64,000 bases of DNA from NCBI GenBank assembly GCA_032173965.1, contig CM063295.1:2666001-2730000 (forward strand), in the 5' to 3' direction. Both the position numbers and the translations under genes were made by a program. The stretch is from Sitta carolinensis. Its lineage: Eukaryota > Chordata > Aves > Passeriformes > Sittidae. A model generated the notes under the pieces. The model worked only from the letters and a program-made list of their open reading frames with translations. It did not search any database and was not told the DNA's origin. The first letter of the stretch is position 1. Each line of letters starts with the position of its first letter. Positions 22,201-30,984 of this stretch are shown piece after piece.

Positions 22201-25200
22201 TTAGGAGGAATATGTAATTCTAAAAGACTGTGTAGATAAGTAGGATAATATAAAAATTTATAAGCAGCAGGTGGGCAATTTAAACCTTGTTTTTTACCCC
22301 GTTTTAAAAACCGGTTTCCAAAAAGGTCGATAAAATTTAATGCTAAGTAAAACTAATTAGCCTGCAAGGAACTGCTGCTGGAATGACACTTATTCAGTTC
22401 AACAAAAGAAATGTTTGGCAGATGGAAGTTCGTTAAAGTAGAGCTCACTATACATATTTAATGCTCCATACTCTGAGTTTATAACCTGCAGTTCATAGAG
22501 GCATTGCCAGTGCACACCATCAACAGAAAGCCACTATTATTTTTATCCAAAAGGTAAAGCCACTGACAAGCTTTGAAGTCAGAGAATATTCAGTCAGTAG
22601 TTCCCACTGTTGGGGAACAGCAACAACAATAACAACAAAAAAATAAAGGCCAAGCTTTCAAACTTCAACTCTAACAAAGCCATGCTTACAGTAAAAACGG
22701 CATCAAGTGAAATAAAAAGGCACCCAGCCAGCCTTTTCAACAGCAACCACACTGTGAAAGCAACTGTGTGAAAAGAGAGGTGACTGAGCTAGGATGGCTA
22801 TGAGCGTCCGCAGTCAGGGCTTTTATTGTCAACCCAGTGATCAAAGCACAGGAGACCCTCTTAAATCTAAGGAAAATAATCTAATTTAAAAGGCAAAACA
22901 AAGAGTGGTGGTTTTGGTGTGGATTTTTTTCTTTTAAATCAGATTAAAACAAGGGTGTATTTCTGCTGGTATTGTGCTGCTTTGAGCAGGCAGGATGGGA
23001 ACAGCTGCGTCAAGTTTGAAGGCACTTCTGGAAAAAACAGATGGAGGCTTTTTCTTTCCCTATTTGATTTGTGCTGGAGTCCAGCTGTCCAAAGGGGAAA
23101 GAAGCACCTTTATTCCCTACTAGATATTAAATGTCACCTGTAACTTCTCAGAAAAAGAAAACAATAATAAGCAGAGCTGCAGATGGTGATGCAGAGCCCT
23201 AGCAGCTGTGCTCATCTTCCAAAGGCAGTTTGCTTACCTGGAGCAACCAAAGAGACAGTATCAGATAAATTAAATACTTACTCCTGCACCCGTTTTTTGC
23301 TCCTGCCCTGTGTCCCCAGGTGAGCTTAGCTGAGTCCTTGAGAACAGGTTGTTCCTTTGGCTGCTCAGTGCAGAAATACTGCTGGGGACCGTTGCACTTC
23401 TCCCCAACTGACCTTGGCTGAGAGCTCCATGTCCAACAGCCTCCTACACCTTCCACAAACACCTCCAGCTCACCCAAGGGCATAGAACTGCTTGCAGATA
23501 CATGCCAGCCAGTGCTTCCATTCTCATCCGGGAGAAACAATCAGCTACTGACTGAATGGTTAAGAACCATTCTGTGTTTTGGGCAGCCCTGAATGGTGAG
23601 TTTGGCAGAGGGCTCCAACCCTTTTCTTAGCACAATGTATGTCATCTTAAAGCACCCCCAAGCAAATACAGCACTAAGAGGGATTAAACTCAAGCACAAG
23701 CAGAACAACTGTCTGCTAGAGATCTCACATATTTTGCATATTTACCCCTGGGAAGGAGATAGTGCTACTTACAGGAATGTGAGGTAGTGGCACACGTCCA
23801 TTTGCTTTGGCACTTTCTTGCATCTCTCTGCGATGCTGCTTTCGGAGTCTGTAGGGTGGGATCCCATCTCTGCCGGAATAAAACAACAACATGCCCTGCT
23901 TCAGTGCCTTTCTCTGACTCGTTAGGTTCATTCAAGCCTTGCTGACACAGAGAGGTTGGTAAGAAAGCCCTTCACATCTGCATGCCCAGAGTAAGAGGGA
24001 CCCATGCAGGGAACGATGCTCGCGCAGGTCCCCAAACCAAGAAAGCTCTGGCATGGGGGGCCAGGAGGACTTACACAGCATCAGCAGAGTGAGGCAGGGC
24101 TCCTGCAACTGCTGCTCAAGGCAGAGGGCAGGCAGAAGGACTTGGACTGCATCCTGGTACCTTTTATAGTTGGTTGCTTTCTATAAAGAGCCTGTAATGT
24201 ACACATTAAACCACTGGGCAGGCTAAGAGAGGGGGGAGAAGGAGGAGTGGGAGCTCAGTGAGTATCTACTCCAAGGGGAACTCTCAGTCAGGGAACAAGG
24301 TATATATTTTTAAGAGAGCATGACAGCTGCTTGAATGGTTTATCAAAGCAAGGGGGTATAGGCTCCACTGCTGCCAAGGTGATCTCAAGCTCAGTCTGAA
24401 ATTATGGGCCTGATACTGGAGTTGCTAGAGGGAAGAACCAGCCCACTCCCCAGAGGAGGCTGGACAAGGTCAGGAAGGGATGTCATGGGCAGTCACATCC
24501 AAGTGAAGCAGCTCCCCTGGCTCTGTGCTGAAAGAGGTGCTGACAGAGGCCCATGCAGAGGAGGGACACAGTGGTGGCCACAACCCTTGGTACACAGAGG
24601 TCAGAGGCACCAGGCTTTGCTAAGCATCCCAAATGGCAAAGCATCACTGCCTAAGTGTGACTTCAGGCAAAGAAAGGAAACACATTTTTGTTCTCACCAT
24701 TGCCACCAACCTGCTTACACCCAGGCACCAGAAGATGAGTGAGTGAAGCCCAGTAATGAAAGGACACAGACCCACCTCCTGGTGACCTAGTGTTATTTGG
24801 GGAAAATCAATGAATGAAAACAAATGCCAGCCTGGAGCTTGGCAATTTGGAGCTTTTTCATTTTACACATTTCCCTGATTCAGTAGAGGTAACTGCTTGG
24901 GAGTGCCATGCAATGGCACAGAGGTGGGTGGAAATGAATGGAAGGATTTGGTTTGTCCCAGCTACCATGTAATTTCTAGGCACATCTCTTCTACCAAACC
25001 TACACCTCTCTGAGCTGTGAAAACGAGCCAGTCCTGACACACCTCACAGCACGAGATGTTTGCACAGGCCAAATGCCCTTAACACCTATCCCCCTCCCCA
25101 GCTGCTTCTCCAGAACTTCAACCAAACAGTCTCACCCACAGATTTCTGAAGTCAAGGTGCCATTTGGCTACTGAAACACAATTTACTGGTGTTTTGCCTG

Positions 25201-26271
25201 CAAACCTCCCGAGTTTCAAGCACCAGCCTGCGTGAGGATGGCCACCATCAGCTTTCATTCCCATTGTGCTGGCTCCCTGGAAATGTGGTGAAGGCAGAAT
25301 TACCACCTACATCAGAAGAACCTAATTTCATGCAGCAACCCAGGCATTCAAAATGTAACATCATTAAAATAAAATAAAAAAACCCCATGATTAATGACAA
25401 GTGCTTTTTAGCAGGAAGACAAACGAGGGAACAGAAAATGAGCTGGGTTAATTACAGCTCTGGTGAATGGCTGCAGGTAGTGCAGGAGGAGGAGGAGGGT
25501 GTTGGGAGCATCATCTCTGCTGTGCCTGCAGTGACGCAGCTTGGGAGCAGGACACCTTCCCTCACATTGCTGTACAGGGATCATGACAGCGTTCATTAGG
25601 TGGCTTAATTTTCTTTAATGATGAGAATCACAACGGTTAAAGAGTTTCACTGCATTGTGATGCGGCCTTTTCTAGACTGGATGGTAACAAAACAACTGCA
25701 AGTTTTCAGAGGGAAAAATAAAAAACCTGGGGGATTATTTTAGCCATCACTGGTCAGCATCAATAGTCAACATTTCAGCTTAACCAGTGCACAAAACCCG
25801 GGTGCCAGAACACAACTCGCACACTAAAGCCACACGGCCATTCGCAGGGAACACGGCATTATGTTAGAAAGTGCAATTTTTCTTTCTTTCTCTCTCTCTC
25901 TCTCTCTTTTTTTTTAATTCTCCCCAGCAGCAGTCCCAGCGGAAAGAGCGACTTTTGTTCCCAGCACAGTAGCGAAAGGCTGATAATGGCCTCTAATCTA
26001 TCCGGCTTCAAACACATGTTCAGCCCCGCTGTGCTGCCTTTGATGTCATTTTAACTAGATTCCCCAATGCCACCTCTGAACTTGGAACATTCCTTCGTTC
26101 AATGTACTGTGCCAACTCAACCAGAGGAAGTAAATTCAAAGATAAGCACTTTAATTTTATCCCAACAAAACCTTATTCAATAGATGGGGGGAAAGCAAGG
26201 AAAACCAATACCATACTTTTGTTTTCCTTTTGTCAGGTAGCTTGCTTTGAGATATTTTCAATAGATAGAGA

Positions 26272-26321
<50 letters not shown>

Positions 26322-29300
26322 AAATTAAACTTTTTTTACAGCACATCTACTTTTAAAATAAAACTTTCCCAAACTGTTTTTCCTTGTTTCATCACATGAT
26401 TTTCTTCAGCACCAGAAAGCTCAGCGCTGACATGCAATGCGGGAAGAAGAATATTTCTATTGTTTTTTTAATGATAATGAAATGAGTTTACTGTTGGGGA
26501 AATGTGGAGGCTTCCTCTCCAAACTGACCTGCAGGAGCCTCCAGTGAGCAGTGGTTTGGCTGTGGCTTTGTAGTTGGACTCTTCTGACAAGAGGTGTCTT
26601 TGCTCCTCTGTAGACAGGCTTCAAACTCAACCACTATGTCTAACATATTGGAAATCATCATTTGGGATCTTTTAAATTAAAAAGCTGCTAAACTTGTTTA
26701 AATATAGGAAAACTTGGGGTAATTCTGGATCACTAGCCTTAGGAAAGACAGGAAACAAACACACAGCCACACTGGTATTTTCTACCAATTACTCTTATCA
26801 AAGCACCTCTGTCACAAGAGACTTTTCTCATATAAAGAAGCATGATAGGAAAATCACCAGGCATTTTGGTTAAAGGCCAGTCATCCAAGGAATAGCATTT
26901 AATCTGCAAGACTTTTTGAAGGAATAACCACTGTCCTAAACTCCTTTGTTCGGGGGATTGGCCATCCCTACTCTGGAGCAGGTTTGACTGGAATTGGGGA
27001 AGAAGGAGCATCCCTCTGGCCAAGCCCAGGGGCACCGAGGGCTTCCCAAGTGCCTAGGGGAAAGCAAAGCTGTCTCCCAACTAAGATAAGCCAGGACACC
27101 TGATAAGATGCAGAGGAAGGAGTATTGTTCAGCTGGAGCACAACACTGGGCTACAGAGGAGACATTACCTCCTGTTTACCTTGTAAGCTCTTGAAGAAAT
27201 CAAGATAGACAGAAATCAAGATAGATATGTGTCTACATCTGAAGTGGAACATCACATGGAGATTTAATGGTTTCAGCTGCTGCCTGCTGCCTTCCTACCT
27301 ACAGTTACCTTAGCTTGCCTCAAGCATCTCTGTTGTGACAACCCCTCCCACCCACAGACTCACCTCCTCCACTTGGGAAGACGCTATCCCCAGGAAGGGT
27401 TATCTGAGACAGCAAGAGCAGTTTAGGACTGGGCTGGAAATGCTGCTGCAAGTCCGGGGCAGGCTCTGAGCAGCCCACGGGGCAGGCAGAGCCCCACATC
27501 CCTGACTTACCACTGCCCCTGCCCCGAACATGAGCGGCGCCAGCCTCGCACCGTGTCCTGCCCAGACCTTGCCTCCACACAAACCAGCTAAAACAACACA
27601 GCTGCCCTCTGATTATAAAAACAGGTTCCAGCAGAGGACCAGAGCTGTTTTGCCTACAAGGGCAGAGGAATTCCTATGACACAGGAAGACTGAAAAATAA
27701 TCAGCAGAGCGCAGGCATTTAAGAGCAATGTTTTTTAAGCCGCTCAAAAAGCAAACTACTGCAGCAACAGGGACTGATAACATACTTGTTATATAAATTC
27801 AACCCATTACAATAATATTTAACAGTGCTTGGAAAGACATCCTGCTGAAAGCTGGCCTTTTAGGTAAGTGTGCATGTAACGCCACAGTTTTACAGAGTTT
27901 TACACAGTTTTTACAGAGCAGCTGGCTGCTCCCAAAAAATCACCCTAGCTCAGGAGCTGAGACAGGGAGAGCATCACTCAGGTCTCTGCCCAAGGCTTTG
28001 CATGCAGCCACTTGCAAAGCCCATGTTGCCGGGATCAATCCAGCATCAAAGCTTGGAAGGGAAAGCAAATGCTCTGGGCCTGCCTTCTCCACTGGCCTGA
28101 GCTGGCCAGCACTGAGGATCATGCTTTGCTCTCCTGGTTTATTAGCATCCCTCAGTTAGCCAATGTTTGCATCCCAACTGTCCAGAACATTTTTCTCTGA
28201 TGGAGGGTCTGATGGAGGTTTGTGTCTTGGATCACACCTCATTCATGTGCTGCCATGGAGCAGAAGCCAGATTTCTTCATTATTGAGCGTGACTGCTCTG
28301 TGTAAACAGCACACAGAGGGAAGAACCTCACTCATCAGCAAATGAGGCTTTTATTGCCATTTTCCTCAGAGAATGCCTAAATTCAAAGCACTGAAACATG
28401 TAAGTCTTGTCAAGCAGCAGGAGTCTCTTCTTTAACTTCATCTGGTTGTTCTTCATTTTTGCTGCCTTGAGCAATTCTGCAAAAATTCCTTTGAAACTCG
28501 GGAGGCAGATAGGTTCAGCAGTGCCATGTAAAATCCGAGTAAAATCTGGTGCTGGAGTTTTAAAGCATGTAATGAAGAGTAAGTGCTGAAAACAGACAGA
28601 GTCTGTGTAAGCCAAAGGTCAAGACTGTACATCCAGAATCCCAGTTTTGGATTCTGCATGCATCCAGTCTGAGAGGCATAAAAAGAAAGGTTCACCCTTA
28701 TGAAGTTCAAAACTTACTTAAAATGAACCACTAGTTATTAGCAGAAGGCAGTGTACATATAGGTGGTAATTAAAGTCCTAGAAGCAGCCTATGGTGGGCA
28801 TAGGAGGGATAAAATGCCTAAAGGAAAAAGGAGCATAGGATGGCCAGTAAGAAATTATTCTGCCTGTGAAAAAAAAAAACTGTGGCTAGTGAAATAAAAA
28901 TTAGGAGGGTGACGAATTCTGGCATAAATGATCACAACTTATCACAGGTATAACCATCAGTGCAGCCCGCTGGACCAGTGGGAGAGGAAATGCTAAAAGC
29001 TAATTAATTTTGAAGAGTTCTTACATCTGTCTCTCCTGATAACAAGAAGTTACATGACTCCTGCTAGCTTCAGAGCACTCCTCCATATAAATTGATGAAT
29101 ATGAAGAATTGCAGAAGGATGTGGCAGAGCAGCTGGATTTGTATCAAATGAAGCCTTTAATTAGTGGTTGTCTACAGGGTTCTGTCCTGGGGGCATGCTC
29201 CTCCTCCCAGGCCCCTTTGGCCAAGGTCTGCCTCCTAAGTTGGAGGTGGATAATGTGTGAGGAGCTGGTGTCAGGGTGCAGAATGAACTCACAGCTGCTC

Positions 29301-30984
29301 CTACATGGCCCCATGCCTCTGTGGAGCCAGAGATGAGCAAGCCACTGGCTCAGGCAGGGCAACCACCAGAGACACAGAAACTCCCTGGCCACGCTGCACA
29401 CTCCCTGTGTCACAGTGTGGACTCTGGGCAGCTGGGGAACTGCGGCAGCATCCCTTAACAGCAGCCATGGCACAGGCTGGAAAGTTTCTCCAACAAGGTC
29501 TGACAGCTCCTGACTCTCACAGTGACACTAAACGAGCCTCTTGGAGGACTCTGTGTTTACAGCACTGCCATTAATAAAATCTTCTCCTAATTCTGTAAAC
29601 CTGTCATCTCTCGCATGAAGAATCAAAGGGTTTCTACTCTACAGAAAGACACTTTGCATTTGCACTACTAAAAACCAGACCAAACACTGAATATTTTTCC
29701 CCAAATCCTTTTTTTTCTATCACAGAGATGCAGTCACAACAAAATCTCATAACCCCTTTTTCCTTTCTTTGCAGACTGTCTTTAAGGAAGGCATCTCATG
29801 GATAAGATACAGGGTGCTGTCATGAGGGGCAGAGAGGGAAAATATATCTGGCTGGGGCTTATCAGCACAAGTTATGTTAAAGTGCAGTGGTCACCAGACA
29901 AACTAGAACTGGTCATTCACCAATCCTACTGCAGAGCCATCACAGACTGAGCTGTTACTCCATCTGCTGTGCTGTGTCCAGTTCTGAGCTCCCCAGGACA
30001 AGAGAGACACAGCTCCTGGAGTGAGTCCAGCAAAGGGCAACAAAGGGACTGGAGCATCTCTTATGAAGACAGGCTGAGGGAACGGGGCCTGTTTAGCCTC
30101 AAGAAGAGATGGCTGAGAAGGGACTTCATCACTGCCCACCATCTGCAGGGATGATGGACCAGGCCCTGCTCTGTGGTGCCCAGCAGCAGGACAAGAGGCA
30201 ATGGGCAGAAACTGAGGCCCAGAAAGTTCCACCTGAACATGAAGAAGAGCTTCTTCCCTCTGCAGTGACCGAGCACTGGAACAGATTGTTCAGAGAGGCT
30301 GTGCAGTCTCCCTCACTGGAGATACTTTAGAACCATCTGGACACAATGCTGTGAAATCTGCTCTAGGATGACCCTGCTTGAGCAGGGAGGTTGGATCAGA
30401 TAACCCACAGTGGTCCCTTCCAACCTGACCCATTCTGTGATTCTGAGAATTTGGCAGAACAGAATCTCAAGAGAAATACCCAGGTAAGTAGAAGGCTCTG
30501 TGAAACATTCAGAAGATAATGTATCTCAAATCAGTCATTACAAAGTCATCCAACATTACCAATTCTTGCACCTGGCTTAAGAAACATTGCAGAAACCCCT
30601 ACTGAACATTGTTTATTTTAGATCACTCCAAAGTATTTTATGCTGCAAGTGTTCAAGAGACTGGCAAGGCTAAACAGCCTGCACGGTGACAAAATAACTG
30701 AAAAGAGAGTGAGAATGATCTTGACCCTGGTCTGTTCAGACATTCCCCCCAGCCCCAGCTGTGGCCAAGCCTCTCTCCCAAAACAACCCAGGAGCAGCAG
30801 TGCTGAAGAGCCCGTGGCTGTCCCCCAGGCTGCAGTTACTCACACGCTGCTGTCTGTCAGTGACATGGTGTCGGCGTCGCTGGACATGCTCTGCTGCTCG
30901 CTGTCGTTGGCACTGGTGGCTGGTGCCAAAGCATAGCCCGTGTTGACATAGTAGGGGTTAACAGGCTCTCTCCACGACCCATGC
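1164..30984 (-). CDS. AXIN1: AXIN1 (axin-1), C-terminal two thirds, eight exons, 5' part off window
   Basis: Axin-1 is a cytoplasmic scaffold that brings together APC, GSK3, CK1 and beta-catenin so that beta-catenin is phosphorylated and destroyed. It also joins Dishevelled through its DIX domain. Minus-strand exons are 30844-30984, 23773-23869, 16206-16343, 10512-11065, 8103-8279, 7278-7523, 2083-2253 and 1164-1290. Together they give 1 base, 549 whole codons and TAG, with every GT/AG junction in matching phase. Recognition rests on near-identity to remembered vertebrate AXIN1 motifs, including [54 protein letters not shown] and [19 protein letters not shown]. The N-terminal tankyrase-binding and RGS segments are not in the window and should lie beyond 64000. 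The paralogue AXIN2 is less likely because the beta-catenin helix context, the His-rich block and the KVEKID terminus match AXIN1. Confidence 0.96.
1291..2082 (-). other. AXIN1 intron between the two DIX exons
   Basis: A short intron of 792 bases splitting the DIX domain inside an Arg codon (phase 2). It is bounded by GTAAGG at 2082 and a run of eight T before the cag at 1291. No repeat or coding similarity was recognised in it. Confidence 0.85.
2083..2253 (-). CDS. AXIN1: AXIN1 coding exon for first half of DIX domain (human exon 10)
   Basis: This 171-base exon reads [19 protein letters not shown], then [37 protein letters not shown]. The second part is the first half of DIX, the head-to-tail polymerising domain shared by Axin, Dishevelled and Ccd1. 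The donor is TACAG|GTAAGG, phase 2. The acceptor is a CAGCAG tandem. Using the upstream AG gives a start at 2253 and inserts Ser before Arg-Leu-Lys. Using the next AG gives a start at 2250 and one residue fewer. Both keep frame. I report the longer form. Confidence 0.95.
2588..2650 (+). repeat. CAT/CAC trinucleotide-derived simple repeat
   Basis: An imperfect run of (CACCATCAT)-type units of about 63 bases, in the intron 340 bases upstream of the first DIX exon. On the plus strand one frame reads as a run of histidines, which is a consequence of the repeat and not evidence for a protein. Confidence 0.9.
4190..4600 (-). mobile_element. CR1 LINE fragment, reverse-transcriptase region of ORF2, decayed
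   Basis: Read on the minus strand in shifting frames, this encodes the CR1 ORF2 signatures [30 protein letters not shown] and [11 protein letters not shown], in the order found in CR1 polyprotein. The frames are interrupted by frameshifts and stops, so the copy is dead. It is an internal piece of the element, lacking both the 5' part and the 3' tail. Ends are approximate. Confidence 0.85.
7278..7523 (-). CDS. AXIN1: AXIN1 coding exon 8: proline-rich and charged helical region before DIX
   Basis: This 246-base exon completes Gly, then reads [81 protein letters not shown]. The acceptor is gtgtgtgtag and the donor CAAAG|GTATGA, a moderate site, phase 2. The [14 protein letters not shown] block is a likely coiled-coil or single alpha-helix. 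In human AXIN1 this exon is followed by an optional 108-base exon that one isoform skips. I could not find that exon here, and joining directly to the DIX exon keeps frame. Confidence 0.95.
7524..8102 (-). other. AXIN1 intron between exons 7 and 8
   Basis: A 579-base intron with donor GTAAGG at 8102 and acceptor gtgtgtgtag ending at 7524. No repeats or other features were seen. Confidence 0.85.
8103..8279 (-). CDS. AXIN1: AXIN1 coding exon 7
   Basis: This 177-base exon completes Ser from the previous exon and reads [59 protein letters not shown]. The acceptor is gttcttgcag and the donor CATGG|GTAAGG, phase 2. The [13 protein letters not shown] segment is a strongly conserved predicted helix of AXIN1 in the region assigned to PP2A and other partners. 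The basic KRNVKK patch precedes acidic and serine-rich sequence. Confidence 0.95.
8280..10511 (-). other. AXIN1 intron between exons 6 and 7
   Basis: A 2.2 kb intron with donor GTGAGT at 10511 and acceptor gttcttgcag ending at 8280. It contains a 22-base tandem duplication close to its 3' end (8345-8388) and a short T run near 9101. No gene or interspersed repeat was recognised in the remainder. Confidence 0.85.
8345..8388. repeat. 22-base tandem duplication
   Basis: Two copies of gacayatctatctccagacat lie head to tail and differ at one or two bases. They are in the intron 66 bases upstream of exon 7 (minus-strand sense), near where its branch point would be expected. Confidence 0.85.
10512..11065 (-). 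CDS. AXIN1: AXIN1 coding exon 6: beta-catenin-binding helix and His-rich region
   Basis: This is the largest exon here (554 bases, phase 0 to 2). It opens [12 protein letters not shown] and continues [14 protein letters not shown]. It then encodes the beta-catenin-binding helix [18 protein letters not shown], which occupies the groove of the beta-catenin armadillo repeats. Next comes a Ser-Pro-rich block ([19 protein letters not shown]) with likely proline-directed phosphosites, and a His-rich stretch, [14 protein letters not shown]. It ends [20 protein letters not shown] and MDSLGY. The Ser-Pro block seems a few residues longer than in human AXIN1. The donor is TACAG|GTGAGT. The acceptor tract, gtgtttcttgcag, borders a CR1-like repeat. 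The frame is open upstream into the intron to an ATG at 11086, which is read-through and not a start. Confidence 0.96.
11083..11300 (-). mobile_element. Old CR1-like LINE 3' fragment abutting the AXIN1 exon 6 acceptor
   Basis: The plus strand reads atcagagaatgac, ggaaggggtccctagtccca, agtcagatcttgaaaacct and gatggagatccaccacccct. This is the usual order of landmarks in an antisense CR1 tail: the terminal octamer-like repeat, then 'gaccctagtccaac', 'cttgaaaacctc' and 'ggagatcccacaacct'. It is strongly diverged, so the subfamily and right end are uncertain. It begins about 18 bases from exon 6. Confidence 0.6.
13181..13440. repeat. Degenerate minisatellite, 'gagctgggcaaggcctggca' family
   Basis: About a dozen diverged units of roughly 20-22 bases, alternating gtgagctgggcaa and gcctggcagt, with variants such as gagatctggacaaggcctgg and gctggcacagcctggcagt. 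No stop codons arise in some frames on the minus strand, which explains the long proline- and serine-rich open frames there. Confidence 0.85.
13441..13590. repeat. Minisatellite, 'ggcaggtgacactctgggg' family
   Basis: Seven to eight tandem copies of a roughly 18-20 base unit, ggcaggtgacactctggg, with variants ggtacaggtgacactggg and gacatcggggcaggcaggt. The unit differs from the adjacent array, and the copies are more alike, which suggests more recent expansion. Confidence 0.88.
14811..14833. repeat. Short GGA triplet run
   Basis: About six copies of gga followed by agga. It lies in intron sequence and has no sign of coding use. Confidence 0.7.
16206..16343 (-). CDS. AXIN1: AXIN1 coding exon 5: GSK3-binding helix
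   Basis: This 138-base exon is 46 codons, phase 0 at both ends. It reads [10 protein letters not shown], then [18 protein letters not shown], then a highly charged [18 protein letters not shown]. The middle block corresponds to the known amphipathic helix of axin that docks on GSK3beta (roughly residues 383-401 of the human protein). The following charged helix is part of the same region. The acceptor is ctccctgcag. The donor is GCG|GTCAGT, with C at intron position +3, so it is weaker than its neighbours. A second GT with better context (GTGAGC) lies 4 bases into the intron, but using it would shift the frame. The last residue is Ala where human AXIN1, as I recall it, has Met. Confidence 0.95.
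19570..19592. repeat. Poly(T) run of 23
   Basis: An uninterrupted T run within the intron between exons 4 and 5. In transcript sense it is a poly(A) run. No retroposed gene is recognisable next to it. Confidence 0.9.
21254..21293. repeat. Short tandem duplication, gctaagtgtggaagatg
   Basis: Two copies of a 17-base word, the copies separated by tgagct. It lies at the edge of an ORF-poor AT-rich block. Confidence 0.75.
23773..23869 (-). CDS. AXIN1: AXIN1 coding exon 4: basic linker
   Basis: This 97-base exon starts with one base that completes Val with the preceding exon, then reads [32 protein letters not shown]. The acceptor is ttccggcag and the donor CCT|GTAAGT is a full consensus, phase 0. 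It encodes a basic linker that leads into the GSK3-binding exon. The motif order VDGIPPYR...[11 protein letters not shown]...[10 protein letters not shown] matches vertebrate AXIN1 closely. An ATG-started frame that continues past the exon start is only intron read-through. Confidence 0.95.
25876..25916. repeat. CT microsatellite and T run
   Basis: A pyrimidine tract: tttctttc, then about ten CT units, then nine T. In transcript sense it is purine-rich. Confidence 0.9.
26276..26317. repeat. AT dinucleotide microsatellite
   Basis: A perfect 42-base run of alternating A and T (about 21 units). Such tracts are usually length-polymorphic and error-prone in assembly. Confidence 0.95.
27195..27224. 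repeat. 16-base tandem duplication, agaaatcaagatagac
   Basis: Two adjacent copies, the second ending agat. It is in intron sequence. Confidence 0.75.
27883..27917. repeat. Three diverged copies of acagtttttac
   Basis: Short imperfect tandem units: cacagttttacagagttttacacagtttttacagag is read here in pieces as cacagttttac, agagttttac and acagtttttac. Confidence 0.65.
29957..30447 (+). mobile_element. CR1 LINE 3'-end copy
   Basis: A nearly 0.5 kb CR1 tail in sense orientation. Landmarks in order are gtccagttctgagctcccca, atctcttatgaagacaggct, cagcctcaagaagag-like sequence, gaacatgaagaagagcttct, actggaacagattgttcaga, ggtcccttccaacctgaccc and the terminal cattctgtgattctgag. It is the best-preserved repeat in the window and is 5'-truncated, as is typical of CR1. 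Confidence 0.92.
30844..30984 (-). CDS. AXIN1: AXIN1 coding exon 3 by human numbering: linker after RGS domain
   Basis: This 141-base exon begins with one base completing a codon from the upstream RGS exon, then encodes [32 protein letters not shown] and [15 protein letters not shown]. The acceptor is a pyrimidine-rich tract ending tctctcacag, and the donor is GT|GTGAGT, phase 2. The segment is the Ser/Thr-rich linker between the RGS (APC-binding) domain and the GSK3-binding region, and is strongly conserved with mammals by recollection. It is the most 5' AXIN1 exon in the window. The next upstream exon should be the roughly 0.9 kb RGS exon, and no open frame of that kind exists to its right up to 64000. 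Confidence 0.95.

Larger units (their letters stand above)
16344..23772 (-). other. AXIN1 intron between exons 4 and 5
   Basis: A 7.4 kb intron with a full-consensus GTAAGT donor. It contains a 23-base T run at 19570-19592, a small tandem duplication at 21254-21293, and an AT-rich, ORF-poor block at about 21300-22900. No interspersed repeat was identified with confidence. Confidence 0.85.
23870..30843 (-). other. AXIN1 intron between exons 3 and 4
   Basis: A 7.0 kb intron with donor GTGAGT at 30843 and acceptor ttccggcag. It carries a pyrimidine (CT) tract at 25876-25916, an AT dinucleotide repeat at 26276-26317, small tandem repeats near 27195 and 27883, and a plus-strand CR1 copy at 29957-30447 that ends less than 400 bases from exon 3. 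Confidence 0.85.

Noticed and set aside
29903..30330. Several open frames on both strands near 30.0-30.3 kb
   Set aside because: They lie within a CR1 tail that has no full coding sequence.
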